The notes beneath the pieces were generated by a model that worked only from the letters and a program-made list of their open reading frames with translations, had not been told where the DNA came from and did no database searches. DNA of 64,000 nucleotides from Tautonia marina (lineage in GTDB: Bacteria; Planctomycetota; Planctomycetia; Isosphaerales; Isosphaeraceae), in contig NZ_WEZF01000002.1 in assembly GCF_009177065.1 (NCBI RefSeq), positions 310,001-374,000 on the forward strand, read 5' to 3'. The translations under genes were made by a program, and so were the position numbers. This document shows positions 36,257 to 44,988 of this stretch, piece by piece. Numbering within the stretch: the first letter of the stretch is position 1; every line of letters begins with the position of its first letter.

Positions 36257-36555
36257 GATTCCAGGAGGGTGGGTTCAGCCAAAGGGTCGAAGGGCGGGCA
36301 TCGAAGGTCTTGGCAAAGAAGTTCGAGGCAAGTCGCGGCTCGCCATTCGATCGACGTCGAGAGTCGATCTTCGCCGGGGTTTTTCGTGCAAGATTCATAC
36401 CGCGGCCGTCGAACCCACCGGAAGTTCCGCAGAGTCGCATCGGCAGAGCAACCTGGATGAACCCGGCCGCCGGGGAACCTTCCAATCGGTCGGGGAGCGG
36501 GTTGACGAGTCTGGAACCGCGTCGATAGCCTGACGAGGAAGGGGTTGTCCTGGGA
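36257..36555. other. Divergent promoter region, no gene seen
   Basis: About 300 bases lie between the GH15 and FHA-kinase starts. Frames on both strands are open but have no family features. No strong promoter pair was recognised; GAGGAAGGGG at 36535-36544 precedes the kinase ATG. Confidence 0.4.
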
Positions 36556-38310
36556 ATGTCCCGGAGGAACATCCCTTCCACTCTCGGGGAGAGTTTCGCC
36601 GTGGCCTCGTTGCTGGTGGTCCAGGGGGCCGATCGGGGCAAGCGTTTTGAGCTGTCGGAGCAACCGACCACACTGGGCCGGGAACGCTCCAGTCCGATCC
36701 GGCTTCATGACAGTGAAGTGTCTCGACGCCATGCCGAGATCCGACCCGAGGGAGGGGGCGGATTGCGGCTTGTGGACCTCCGTTCGGCCAATGGAACGTT
36801 CCTCAACGGCGAGTTGATTGACGAAGCCCCCTTGAAGACGGGCGATCGGGTCCAGATCGGCTCGACCGTGCTGCTCTTTGACGCCGGACCATCAGCCAAG
36901 GACGACCTGACCGACCGGGTCGATGTGCTGGCCCTGGCTCGGGCCGAGGATCGTTCGGAGATTGTCCGGAGCTTGCCGGTTGGGCACGGCTCTCAGGTGC
37001 TAGGGGCTCCCGAGTCGGCCGGCGAGTGGCTGAAGGTCCGGCTGGCGAACCTGTCGGTGATGTATCAGGCGACCCGGGCGATCAGCGATGTGCTGGACCC
37101 CGAGGCCCTCTTACCGCAGATTCTGGAGCTGGTGTTTGAGTCGATCGGGGCGGATCGCGGGGCGATTCTCCTCTTCGACCCTCGGGGAGAATTGACGCCG
37201 AAGGCCGTTCGGTGGCGAGGGCCGGTCCAGGACCCGGACGAACGGATGCGGATCTCGCGGTCGATCGTCGACCACGTCTTGACCGAGGGTCAGGGGGTGA
37301 TCACCTTCGATGCCCCGGTCGATCGGCGGTTTGGGCCGTCGCAGTCGATCGTCGATTACGGCATCCGAGAGGCGATCTGCGTGCCCGTTCAGGGAAGGCA
37401 CACGACACTCGGCGTGCTGTATGCCGATGTCAGGGGATCTCGGGAACTGGTGATCGACGGGCCGGAACGAGGCCGACCGCGCGGGAAGTTCACGCAGGAG
37501 CACCTGATGTTGATGGTCGCCATCGGCCATCAGTCGGGCCTGGCGATCGAGAGTACGAACTTCTACCGGGACAAGGTCGAAGCCGAACGCCTGGCGGCCG
37601 TCGGCCAGACGATCGCCACCCTGAGTCACCACATCAAGAACATCATGCAGGGGATCAAAGGGGGGAGCTACCTGGTTGACATGGGGCTGAACCAGCACGA
37701 CGAGGAAATTACGCGCCGAGGCTGGGGCATCGTCGAGAAGAACCAGGCGAAGATTTACAACCTGGTCATGGACATGCTCTCCTTCTCGAAGGATCGGGAC
37801 CCGGCGCTGGAGCCGACCGACCTGAACGAGGTGGTGGGAGACGTGGTCGAGCTGATGCAAGCTCGGGCCAATGAGCTGGGCGTGACCCTCGCCTGGCACC
37901 CGGCCGAGGACTTGCCGACCGTGCAACTGGACCCTGACGGGATCCATCGCGCCGTTCTGAACGTCGTGACCAATGCCCTCGACGCGGCGGAAGGGCGCCC
38001 CGAGGCCCTGGTGAGCATCACGACCGGGCTGGATGTCGAAACGCAGCAGGCCCTGGTTTCGGTCGAGGACAACGGGGTGGGCATTCCCGAGTCGGAACTG
38101 GCGACCATTTTCGAGATCTTTTCCTCGACCAAAGGAGCGCGTGGCACCGGAATCGGCTTGCCGGTCTCGGACAAGATTGTTCGGGAACATGGAGGGAGAA
38201 TCGTGGTCACCTCGACGGAGGGCGTCGGGTCACGCTTTCTGTTCCAGTTGCCCATGAGGCCACCGGAAGATGCCTCGGAGGAGGACGCCCTGGGCACCCT
38301 GGGCGATTGA
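36556..38310 (+). CDS. FHA-GAF sensor histidine kinase
   Basis: The 584-residue cytoplasmic protein has an FHA domain (about 17-110: TLGRERSSPIRLHDSEVSRR, SANGTFLNG), which binds phosphothreonine peptides. A GAF domain follows (about 165-340: GADRGAILLFDPRGEL), then a dimerisation/phosphorylation helix with LAAVGQTIATLSHHIKN (phospho-acceptor His). The ATPase domain has an N box NVVTNALDAA, G1 DNGVGIPE and G2 GARGTGIGLPVSDKIV. There is no membrane helix and no adjacent response regulator. FHA input suggests control by Ser/Thr kinases, which links the two kinds of phosphorylation signalling. Confidence 0.92.
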   Translation: MSRRNIPSTLGESFAVASLLVVQGADRGKRFELSEQPTTLGRERSSPIRLHDSEVSRRHAEIRPEGGGGLRLVDLRSANGTFLNGELIDEAPLKTGDRVQIGSTVLLFDAGPSAKDDLTDRVDVLALARAEDRSEIVRSLPVGHGSQVLGAPESAGEWLKVRLANLSVMYQATRAISDVLDPEALLPQILELVFESIGADRGAILLFDPRGELTPKAVRWRGPVQDPDERMRISRSIVDHVLTEGQGVITFDAPVDRRFGPSQSIVDYGIREAICVPVQGRHTTLGVLYADVRGSRELVIDGPERGRPRGKFTQEHLMLMVAIGHQSGLAIESTNFYRDKVEAERLAAVGQTIATLSHHIKNIMQGIKGGSYLVDMGLNQHDEEITRRGWGIVEKNQAKIYNLVMDMLSFSKDRDPALEPTDLNEVVGDVVELMQARANELGVTLAWHPAEDLPTVQLDPDGIHRAVLNVVTNALDAAEGRPEALVSITTGLDVETQQALVSVEDNGVGIPESELATIFEIFSSTKGARGTGIGLPVSDKIVREHGGRIVVTSTEGVGSRFLFQLPMRPPEDASEEDALGTLGD

Positions 38311-38352
38311 TCGGAAGGGACCAGGGATTGCCGGCGATCCCGATTCTGAGGA

Positions 38353-38835
38353 TCAGTCGGATTGCTCGCGCCCTGGTCGGACCCGAACCGCCAGGAGCTG
38401 GAGCGCCCGACGCTGCAACTCACGCCAGGCGACCGGAGCGATCTCAGGCGCCAGGTCGGCCGAGTCGCCAATCGGGACCGGTCGTCCGGCGGCATCGACC
38501 TGGACGAACTGCATCAGGCCGTCCATCCAGTCTCGGGAACGTCCGACGAGCGGCATCCCTCGCAAGGCGACGACGACCTGAGCCCGGGTTCGGTAGACCT
38601 CTCGCCCCCGCAACTCGACCACCCGGCCCACCGGGACGGGCTCGAAGCAGCGCAGGTCGAGCACGCGCTTGAGTACGAGATTGGCGGTGGCTCCCAGCGT
38701 CCGGTAACCGGTCGCATAGGCCGCCTCAAGCGCCAGTGAGAGCAGGGCGCCAGCATACAAGGTGCCGTGATGGTTGGCATCTCGGGGGAGAATCAGGCGA
38801 TGGGTCAGCGTTTCTCCCTCGCCTTCGGATAACAT
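38353..38835 (-). CDS. Acyl-CoA thioesterase-like hotdog protein
   Basis: The 160-residue hotdog-fold protein has the opening TLTHRLILPRDANHHGTLYAG, with the Asn and Gly positions of acyl-CoA thioesterases, followed by the central helix ALLSLALEAAYATGY. The strands RCFEPVPVGRVVELRGREVYRT and AQVVVALRGM complete it. It would hydrolyse an acyl-CoA or act on another thioester. The usual acidic catalytic residue in the helix could be the Glu of ALEAA. The ATG has GGGGAG 11 bases before it; a GTG four codons earlier is possible. It converges with the histidine kinase. Confidence 0.75.
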   Translation of the reverse strand: MLSEGEGETLTHRLILPRDANHHGTLYAGALLSLALEAAYATGYRTLGATANLVLKRVLDLRCFEPVPVGRVVELRGREVYRTRAQVVVALRGMPLVGRSRDWMDGLMQFVQVDAAGRPVPIGDSADLAPEIAPVAWRELQRRALQLLAVRVRPGREQSD

Positions 38836-39405
38836 GGCTCGCGACACTCCCCGTAGAAGTTATGGCTCGAAGGATTTCGCCTATCCTTCCGAGATTATCA
38901 CGCTCTGGCGGGTGCCGCAATCCGTTCCGCGCCGGAATGCGGATCGGGGAAAACCGGGGTGATGATGCCTCAGGGTGGATTGGCTCGGGGGAACACGTTC
39001 TCTCAGTGCGCGAAACGAGCGATGGGGACCGGAGGGTGTTCGAATCGTGTCGAACCCGTTTTTTTCGTCCTGAACGTGTTGGGGGAACGTCACACAGAGA
39101 CATGGCAATCGTAACCTGATTACCAACGACATCATCGTGTCGATCCCCGACACCATTGACAAACCTGTTCCTGCGTTTTCTTGACTCGCAACAGGTTTAC
39201 TTAAGCAATAAATGGTCACCCAATGGGACTGATCCCGATGAAGGTCTCGGATGATCGCGCGACGGGTCACCTCGTCCGATGGTCCCTGCAGGTGAACTCG
39301 CGTGGAGGCCTCCAGCGAGCCGATCAGAGCATGGGAGAGGTCATCGCGGTGGTTCGAGGCTCTTCCGAGATGACGATTGCTCCGAGATCGAGTCAAGGGT
39401 GGGCC
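38836..39405. other. 570-bp gap upstream of the recombinase, promoter candidate inside
   Basis: No supported gene is seen. The part 39060-39220 is clearly AT-richer than its surroundings. It holds TTGACA at 39156-39161 and TTGACT at 39181-39186, candidate -35 boxes. The latter is followed after 19 bases by CAATAA. The recombinase frame is open back to 39223, but the added residues resemble no recombinase. Confidence 0.4.
39161..39198. repeat. 9-bp inverted repeat in the recombinase upstream region
   Basis: AAACCTGTT (39161-39169) and AACAGGTTT (39190-39198) are exact inverses with 20 bases between. The arms overlap candidate -35 boxes, so an operator is possible. It does not match a dif-site pattern. 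Confidence 0.45.
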
Positions 39406-40296
39406 ATGACGCATCCGTCAATCGCCGAATTTCTGGACCATCTCCGCCGAGAGCGGAGGGCGTCGTCGCATACCTTGAGAGGCTACGCAGGCGACCTGGC
39501 CGTCTATGCCGAATTTTTAACCGAGACGGGAGGCGGGGAGGAACTGGACCCGCTTCAGGCCGATGCGAAGCGATTGCGCAACTTCTCGGCCTGGCTGGCT
39601 GGGCGAGGGTATTCGGCCGGCACGATGGCGCGTCGGCTGGCGAGTCTGAGATCGTTTTTCCGCTATCACCGGCGGCAAGGATCGGTGGCGATCGACCCGA
39701 CGGCCGGGCTCCGGAACCCGAAACAGCCGAAGCGTCTGCCGAGGGCCCTTCGGGTCGAAGACGTGGTGAATCTGCTCGATGGCATGCCGACCGATACCCC
39801 GCTGGCGATCCGGGACCGGGCGATGTTCGAGACGCTCTATGGCGGGGGTCTCCGGGTCGCCGAACTGGTGGGCCTGGATCTCGACGACCTGGACCCGGAA
39901 CGAGGTACGGTTCGGGTTCGAGGCAAAGGGCGTCGTGAGCGACTGGCGCCGATTGGTCCCGAGGCCATGACCTGGCTGGCTCGATGGCTGGAGGTCCGGC
40001 AACCGGATCGCCTGGACGAGCCGGCGATTTTCCTGAACCGATACGGCCGTCGGCTCTCGACTCGGAGCGTGGATCGGCTCTTTCAAAATCACTTGAGGGC
40101 CCAGGGGCTCGACCCGAAGGCCAGCCCGCATGCCTTGCGGCACAGTTTCGCAACCCATTTGCTGGACCAGGGTGCCGACCTGAGGAGCGTGCAGGAATTG
40201 CTTGGTCATCGCCGACTGACGACCACCCAGGTCTACACCCATGTCTCTCGGGAGCGGCTCATCGAAGCGTACCGTCGCAGCCACCCTCGGGCGTGA
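39406..40296 (+). CDS. Tyrosine recombinase XerC/XerD
   Basis: The 296-residue protein has the normal Xer length. The SAM-like N-terminal domain opens with IAEFLDHLRRERRASSHTLR. The catalytic set is complete: Arg in GGGLRVAELVGLDL, Lys in RGKGRRER, HALRHSFATHLL (His-x-x-Arg), then LGHRRLTTTQVYTHV (His and the nucleophile Tyr). It would resolve chromosome dimers at a dif site, or serve an integrative element. No element boundaries are near. The ATG at 39406 follows AAGGGTGGG and matches the family start. Whether it is XerC or XerD is not clear. Confidence 0.9.
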   Translation: MTHPSIAEFLDHLRRERRASSHTLRGYAGDLAVYAEFLTETGGGEELDPLQADAKRLRNFSAWLAGRGYSAGTMARRLASLRSFFRYHRRQGSVAIDPTAGLRNPKQPKRLPRALRVEDVVNLLDGMPTDTPLAIRDRAMFETLYGGGLRVAELVGLDLDDLDPERGTVRVRGKGRRERLAPIGPEAMTWLARWLEVRQPDRLDEPAIFLNRYGRRLSTRSVDRLFQNHLRAQGLDPKASPHALRHSFATHLLDQGADLRSVQELLGHRRLTTTQVYTHVSRERLIEAYRRSHPRA

Positions 40297-40362
40297 CGTT
40301 CCATGCTGTTCCCGGCCACCCTTGATCCCCACGCAAGGGGGGGCCTCCCGTTGATGCTTGAC

Positions 40363-40404
40363 GATCTTGCCGATGCGTTCAGGATGTCTTGAGTCGGCAA
40401 GATC
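40363..40404. repeat. 11-bp inverted repeat before the NtrC-like gene
   Basis: GATCTTGCCGA (40363-40373) and TCGGCAAGATC (40394-40404) pair perfectly. The 20-base loop can itself pair (TCAGGA with TCTTGA, one wobble). No T-run follows. It lies 67 bases after the recombinase and 137 bases before the regulator, so it may be a transcript end or an operator. Confidence 0.5.
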
Positions 40405-40541
40405 CCTCCTCTCCCCAGAGCGTTGAACGACCGGACCGTTGCGTCAGACCCTGCTCGAGCCGGCCGAATGGCTTCGGCCCCTTGTGAAGGACGCTGGCAG
40501 CCCCGTCATCGAAGGCGGTGGGCTGGCATCGAGAAGCACCC

Positions 40542-42044
40542 ATGAACGAGAACCGAATCCTTATTGTTCACCCTGATTCGTCGGCTCGCACGCTGCTTGC
40601 CTCGATGCTCCAAACGCTGGCCGTCCAGCTGGAGGAGGCACCGAATGACCCGGCCGCCGTTCGACGATTGGAACGGGGAGGGGTGGACGTCATCGTCGCG
40701 GGCGTGGAACCGGAAGATCCGGACTGCCTGGAACTGTTGCACTACATGAAGCGGAAATTCCCGGCGCTTCCGGTCATCCTGCTCTTTTCGGTCGGTGACG
40801 CGGAGCGGACCCGGGAGGCCCGACAGCGGGGGGCGGACGCCGTCCTGCGGTTCCCCTTGCCGGCAACACAACTGCGAGCCGCGGTCTCGCAAGCTCTGGG
40901 GGAAGCTGAGCCGTCGGCCCGAACGGTGGTGGGAGCCATGACGTCCCCGTCCGATGGGCGCACTTCAAACACCGCTCCGAAGGGGTCGGGCGCGGTGGAA
41001 TCGGCCCACGGGTGGACCTTCCTCAACGGTTCCGCCGGGAATCCTTCTTCGATGGGGGATTCGGGACATTTGAGAGAGCCCCTGGCTTTGATCGGCGAGG
41101 ATGAAAGCCTTCGGCAGACGCTTGAGCTGGCCGAGACGATCGCCTCGACTCGGGCGACCGTCCTGATTCAAGGGGAGGAAGGGACCGGCAAGAGCCTGAT
41201 GGCTCGGATCATTCACCAGCGAAGCCCTCGCAACGGAGCGCCGTTTGTGGAGGTTCGTTGCTCAGAGGAATCCGCCGGAGAGATCGACCGCTTGCTGTTC
41301 GGGGAACGTCCGATGCTCCGACCCGCGGTTCCGGGTCAGATCGAACGCGCCGAGGGAGGAACGCTTTACATCGACGATGTGGCGTCGCTCGGCCCCGAGC
41401 TTCAGGCGAAGCTGCTGCGGCTGCTCCGCGACGGGGTGTACGAACCGATCGGAGCGAGTCGTCCAGAACGGGCCGATGTCCGGGTCATCCTCGGAACTCG
41501 GGAAAACCTGGAAGAGCGCGTGGCCAGGGGGGGATTCCGCCAGGATCTCTGGTATCGGATGAGTGTAGCGACCCTGAAACTTCCACCGTTGCGACACCGA
41601 GGGACCGACCTCGATCGGCTGGCCGAACACTTCCGGTTCCGAGCCGCTCAGCGGAACAGTCGGACGGTCAGCGGCTTCAGTTCCGAGGCGATGGCGATGA
41701 TGCGGCGCTACCACTGGCCCTGCAATATTCAGGAACTGGAGGCAGTGGTCGAACGTGCCGTCTTGATCTGCCGAGGGCGACTGATCGAGCCCAGCGACTT
41801 GATCTTCTCCTCCAGCCCTTCGAGCAATCGGGGATCGGGCGAATTCCGGGGAGACCTGAGCCACATTCGGCCGTTGAAGGAAGCGCTGGAGGAACCGGAG
41901 AAGCAGATCATCCTCGAAGCGCTCAAAGCCCTCGGTTGGAATCGTCAGGAGACGGCGAGGGTGCTCGATATCAACCGGACAACCCTGTACAAGAAGATGA
42001 AGAAGTATGGGTTGCTGGTCGACGAACTCGCCTGGGCCAACTGA
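40542..42044 (+). CDS. NtrC-like regulator with pseudo-receiver and no GAFTGA
   Basis: The 500-residue protein has a receiver-like domain (1-119), a 60-residue linker, an AAA+ domain (about 180-415) and a Fis-type helix-turn-helix (LGWNRQETARVLDINRTTLY). The receiver lacks the phospho-acceptor: Gly at about residue 54 replaces Asp, the acidic pair reads HPD, and Phe at about 104 replaces the conserved Lys. The AAA+ part keeps Walker A GEEGTGKS and a Walker B GGTLYIDDV. The segment where sigma-54 activators carry GAFTGA (254-265) reads GERPMLRPAVPG. It is therefore probably a DNA-binding regulator that works without sigma-54 and without phosphorylation. Known GAFTGA-less relatives act with sigma-70. 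Confidence 0.85.
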   Translation: MNENRILIVHPDSSARTLLASMLQTLAVQLEEAPNDPAAVRRLERGGVDVIVAGVEPEDPDCLELLHYMKRKFPALPVILLFSVGDAERTREARQRGADAVLRFPLPATQLRAAVSQALGEAEPSARTVVGAMTSPSDGRTSNTAPKGSGAVESAHGWTFLNGSAGNPSSMGDSGHLREPLALIGEDESLRQTLELAETIASTRATVLIQGEEGTGKSLMARIIHQRSPRNGAPFVEVRCSEESAGEIDRLLFGERPMLRPAVPGQIERAEGGTLYIDDVASLGPELQAKLLRLLRDGVYEPIGASRPERADVRVILGTRENLEERVARGGFRQDLWYRMSVATLKLPPLRHRGTDLDRLAEHFRFRAAQRNSRTVSGFSSEAMAMMRRYHWPCNIQELEAVVERAVLICRGRLIEPSDLIFSSSPSSNRGSGEFRGDLSHIRPLKEALEEPEKQIILEALKALGWNRQETARVLDINRTTLYKKMKKYGLLVDELAWAN

Positions 42045-42074
42045 GGGGCGGGTCCCCGTTTCAGTTGGCCCAGG
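42031..42074 (+). terminator. Long hairpin covering the stop codon of the NtrC-like gene
   Basis: CCTGGGCCAACTGA (42031-42044) and TCAGTTGGCCCAGG (42061-42074) are perfect 14-bp inverses. The spacer folds as GGGG-CGGGT-CCCC. The left arm includes the last codons and the TGA. There is no T-run, so it may protect the mRNA end. Confidence 0.55.
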
Positions 42075-42085
42075 ATTGACCTGAC

Positions 42086-42128
42086 GGCCGGTCGGTGGGA
42101 ATCGTTTGACGGTTCCGACCGACCGGCC
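42086..42128. repeat. Second inverted repeat between convergent genes
   Basis: GGCCGGTCGGT (42086-42096) and ACCGACCGGCC (42118-42128) pair perfectly. After one mismatch, GGAA and TTCC extend the stem around the loop TCGTTTGACG. It lies 12 bases after the previous hairpin. Confidence 0.5.
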
Positions 42129-42221
42129 GCGGTCTTGCGCGCAGGGCCGAGGACGGCGGGACTCGCCCTCGGAGATCCTGATCACAGTTACTCGTTCGGG
42201 TTCGTCGATCGCGCAAAGGAA

Positions 42222-42252
42222 CACGGGGCCCGAGCCAGGCTCAGACCCCGTG
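42222..42252 (-). terminator. ilvB: Terminator-like hairpin after acetolactate synthase
   Basis: Read on the minus strand, CACGGGG and CCCCGTG flank a loop with a further GAG/CTC pairing. TTCCTTT follows. It begins 54 bases after the ilvB stop and fits an intrinsic terminator. Confidence 0.5.
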
Positions 42253-42305
42253 AAATCGAGCGCAATCGGCGGAGATCGATCCCACGAGAGAGACCGACCG
42301 GAGGG

Positions 42306-44075
42306 TCAGGTCTTGATGATGTCCTTGACCGTCATGCCGGCGGGAATCATCGGCAAGACGTGCTCCTGGTAAGGAACGAGCACATCAAGGACGTAAGGTC
42401 CAGGATGGGCGATCATTTCCTTGAGGGCGTCGATCAACTCGGCCTTGTTGCGTACCTGACGAGCGGCGACGCCGAACCCTCGGGCGACGGTCACGAGGTC
42501 GGGGTAGGTGACTTCGGGAAGTTCCCCGCCCCCTTTGCCGGTCGCCTCGGGATGGTCGATCGGTCCGAGGTAGGTATGGGCACGGTTGCCGGCGAAGAAG
42601 CGGTCTTCCCACTGAACAACCATGCCGAGGTGCTGGTTGTTCAGGACGATCATTTTGACCGGCAGCTTCTCGCAGTGGACGGTGGCCAGTTCCTGGATGT
42701 TCATGACGAACGAGCCGTCACCGTCGATGTCGACCACGAGCTTGTCAGGGAAGGCCGCCTGCATGCCCATCGCGGCGGGGAGGCCGAAGCCCATCGAGCC
42801 GAGGCCGCCGGAGGTGACCCAGCTTCTCGGGTGCTTGAAGCAGGTCCACTGCGCGGCCCACATCTGGTGCTGGCCGACGCCGGTGGACATGAGGAACTCG
42901 CCCTGGGTGAGCTTCGAGAACTGGTCGATGACGTACTGAGGGAGGATGGCGTCATCGCGATCGGGATAGGTCATCGGGTCGGAGGCTCGCCAGGCGTCGA
43001 TCTGGCGGTGCCAGTCGCGCCAGTCGCCTTTCTCGACCATCGGCGTCAGGGTGGCGAGGGCCTCCTTGACGTCGGCATGGACGGGGATGTGGGCGACCTT
43101 GTTCTTATTGATCTCGGAGGCGTCGATGTCGATGTGAACGATCCGTCCGTGCTTGGCGAACTCGGAGAGCTTGCCGGTCACGCGGTCATCGAAGCGGACG
43201 CCGCAGGCGAGGAGCAGGTCGGCCTCATTAATCGCGTAATTTGAGTAGACGGTGCCGTGCATGCCGAGCATGCCGAGGGAGAGGTAATGGTCGTTCGGCA
43301 CGGAGCCGAGTCCCTGAAGCGTCATGGCGACGGGGATTCCGGTCTTCGAGGCGAACTCGCGCATCTCCTCGGCGGCGTCGGAGGCGATCACCCCACCGCC
43401 ACAGTAGATGATCGGCCGGGAGCAGGCCTTGAGCGCCTCGACAACCTCGTGCAAGCGGGCCGGGCTGGGGGCCGGGGGAAGGTGATAGCCCGGCAGGTTC
43501 ATCGGCGGGTCGAAGTCGGGATCGCGGAGGATGGTGTTCTGAATGTCCTTCGGCACGTCGATCAGGACCGGGCCGGGGCGCCCGGTTCGAGCGATGTGGA
43601 AGGCTTCCTTGACGATCCGGGGAATATCTCGGGCAGCCTGAACGAGGTAATGGTGCTTCGTGACCGAGCGGCTGACCTCGACCATCGGAGTTTCCTGGAA
43701 CGCGTCGGTGCCGATGACGCCGGTGGGAACCTGGCCGGTGAAGGCGACGATGGGCAAGCTGTCCATCTTCGCGTCGGCCAGGCCGGTCACGAGGTTCAGG
43801 GCACCGGGGCCGGAGGTGGCCATGACGACGCCGGGTTCTCCGGTGACGCGGGCGTAGCCTTCGGCGGCGAAGATGCCCCCCTGTTCGTGCCGGGGCAAGA
43901 TCGTTCGGATTGTGTCCCGATAGCGCGTCAGGGCCTGGTGCATCGGCATGCTGGCGCCGCCCGGGTAGGCGAATACGACCTTGACGCCGTGCCGGTAGAG
44001 CGACTCGACCAGGGCTTCGGCCCCGGTCATCGGGTTCTGTCGGGTCTGCGGCGCGGTTTCGGTGATCGTGGCCAC
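42306..44075 (-). CDS. ilvB: Acetolactate synthase large subunit
   Basis: The 589-residue ThDP enzyme joins two pyruvates, or pyruvate and 2-ketobutyrate, in Val/Leu/Ile synthesis. The catalytic Glu is in [18 protein letters not shown]. The FAD/central domain has [13 protein letters not shown] and [12 protein letters not shown]. The ThDP motif is [18 protein letters not shown], ending [16 protein letters not shown]. Many blocks are close to the plant-type sequence as I recall it ([30 protein letters not shown]). The start is GTG with GAGG six bases before. No regulatory small subunit (ilvN) or other ilv gene adjoins. Confidence 0.95.
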   Translation of the reverse strand: MATITETAPQTRQNPMTGAEALVESLYRHGVKVVFAYPGGASMPMHQALTRYRDTIRTILPRHEQGGIFAAEGYARVTGEPGVVMATSGPGALNLVTGLADAKMDSLPIVAFTGQVPTGVIGTDAFQETPMVEVSRSVTKHHYLVQAARDIPRIVKEAFHIARTGRPGPVLIDVPKDIQNTILRDPDFDPPMNLPGYHLPPAPSPARLHEVVEALKACSRPIIYCGGGVIASDAAEEMREFASKTGIPVAMTLQGLGSVPNDHYLSLGMLGMHGTVYSNYAINEADLLLACGVRFDDRVTGKLSEFAKHGRIVHIDIDASEINKNKVAHIPVHADVKEALATLTPMVEKGDWRDWHRQIDAWRASDPMTYPDRDDAILPQYVIDQFSKLTQGEFLMSTGVGQHQMWAAQWTCFKHPRSWVTSGGLGSMGFGLPAAMGMQAAFPDKLVVDIDGDGSFVMNIQELATVHCEKLPVKMIVLNNQHLGMVVQWEDRFFAGNRAHTYLGPIDHPEATGKGGGELPEVTYPDLVTVARGFGVAARQVRNKAELIDALKEMIAHPGPYVLDVLVPYQEHVLPMIPAGMTVKDIIKT

Positions 44076-44355
44076 GGCGTGCCTCGTCTGGTCACTAGCG
44101 TTGAGTGACGGTTCGATACGGAACAGTTCAGTGCGATTGGCAGGAGATCATCCGGCGTCTCAAGAACCTCGTCGGATGAATGCGGTATTGTACACGATGC
44201 TCCTCCCGAGAAACAACGGGCGTTGCCGCGATCCTGCCAGAGCGACCGACACCGGCGGCTGGGAGAGGTTCGGTCGGGCTGACGATCCGGTGGACCGATG
44301 GTAGAATCCTTCTGTTCAGGTCAGGTCGGGCACGCCCCAGGTATGCGAGGCGACA
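44076..44355. other. Divergent intergenic region
   Basis: About 280 bases separate ilvB and the Uma2 gene and should hold both promoters. No coding frame is supported. I recognised no leader peptide of the kind that attenuates ilv operons. Confidence 0.4.
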
Positions 44356-44976
44356 ATGACGGTGAGCCAGAGCAGTACGATCGATTCTCCCCAGGCGGTC
44401 GATCTCCCGGAGACCCTGACGACGGATGACCTGCTGTATGAGGTGATCGAGGGTCGAGTGGTGGAGCTGCCGCCGATGAGTTCCCGAGAAAGCCATCTTG
44501 CGTCGATCCTTGTTGGATTTTTAACACAACATATCTGGACACATCAACTCGGCCGCGTCGAGGCGGAGATGCTCTTCAAGCTCGACCCGAACCGGAACCA
44601 GAAGCGGCGACCGGATGTGGCCTTCGTGTCCTTCGATCGCTGGCCGAGGACGAGACGGGTGCCGGCCACTCATGGCTGGGAGGTGGTACCGGAACTGGCG
44701 ATTGAGGTCGTCAGCCCGACGGATGCGGCGGTCGATCTGCTCGAAAAAATTGAGGAATATTTTCAAACGGGAGTGCGTCGGGTCTGGGTGGTGTATCCAG
44801 GGAGTCGTTGCGTGTATGACTATGATTCGTTGACGACGATCCGAGTGCTTCGGGTCGGCGACCGGATCGAAGGCGGCGATCTCTTGCCAGACTTTGGCCT
44901 CACGCTGGCGGATCTGTTCGAGGTCGATCAGGTCGATGAGGAAGGAGACGAGTCGGGCTCCCGCACCGGGGCCTAA
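44356..44976 (+). CDS. Uma2-family (DUF820) putative endonuclease
   Basis: The 206-residue protein has a PD-(D/E)xK-like fold. Blocks are YEVIEGRVVELPPMSSRESH, RRPDVAFVSFDRW (metal Asp), ELAIEVVSPTDAAVDLLEKI (Glu and Lys) and EEYFQTGVRRVWVVYP. The family is widespread in cyanobacteria and planctomycetes, and its biological role is unproven. The ATG follows GAGG. The next gene begins 13 bases after the stop, so the two are probably co-transcribed. Confidence 0.9.
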   Translation: MTVSQSSTIDSPQAVDLPETLTTDDLLYEVIEGRVVELPPMSSRESHLASILVGFLTQHIWTHQLGRVEAEMLFKLDPNRNQKRRPDVAFVSFDRWPRTRRVPATHGWEVVPELAIEVVSPTDAAVDLLEKIEEYFQTGVRRVWVVYPGSRCVYDYDSLTTIRVLRVGDRIEGGDLLPDFGLTLADLFEVDQVDEEGDESGSRTGA

Positions 44977-44988
44977 GGATGGGATCTG

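Noticed and set aside
39161-39198. dif site for the Xer recombinase
   Set aside because: The arms are 9 bp with a 20-bp spacer, while dif has 11-bp arms and a 6-bp centre, and the sequence does not match.
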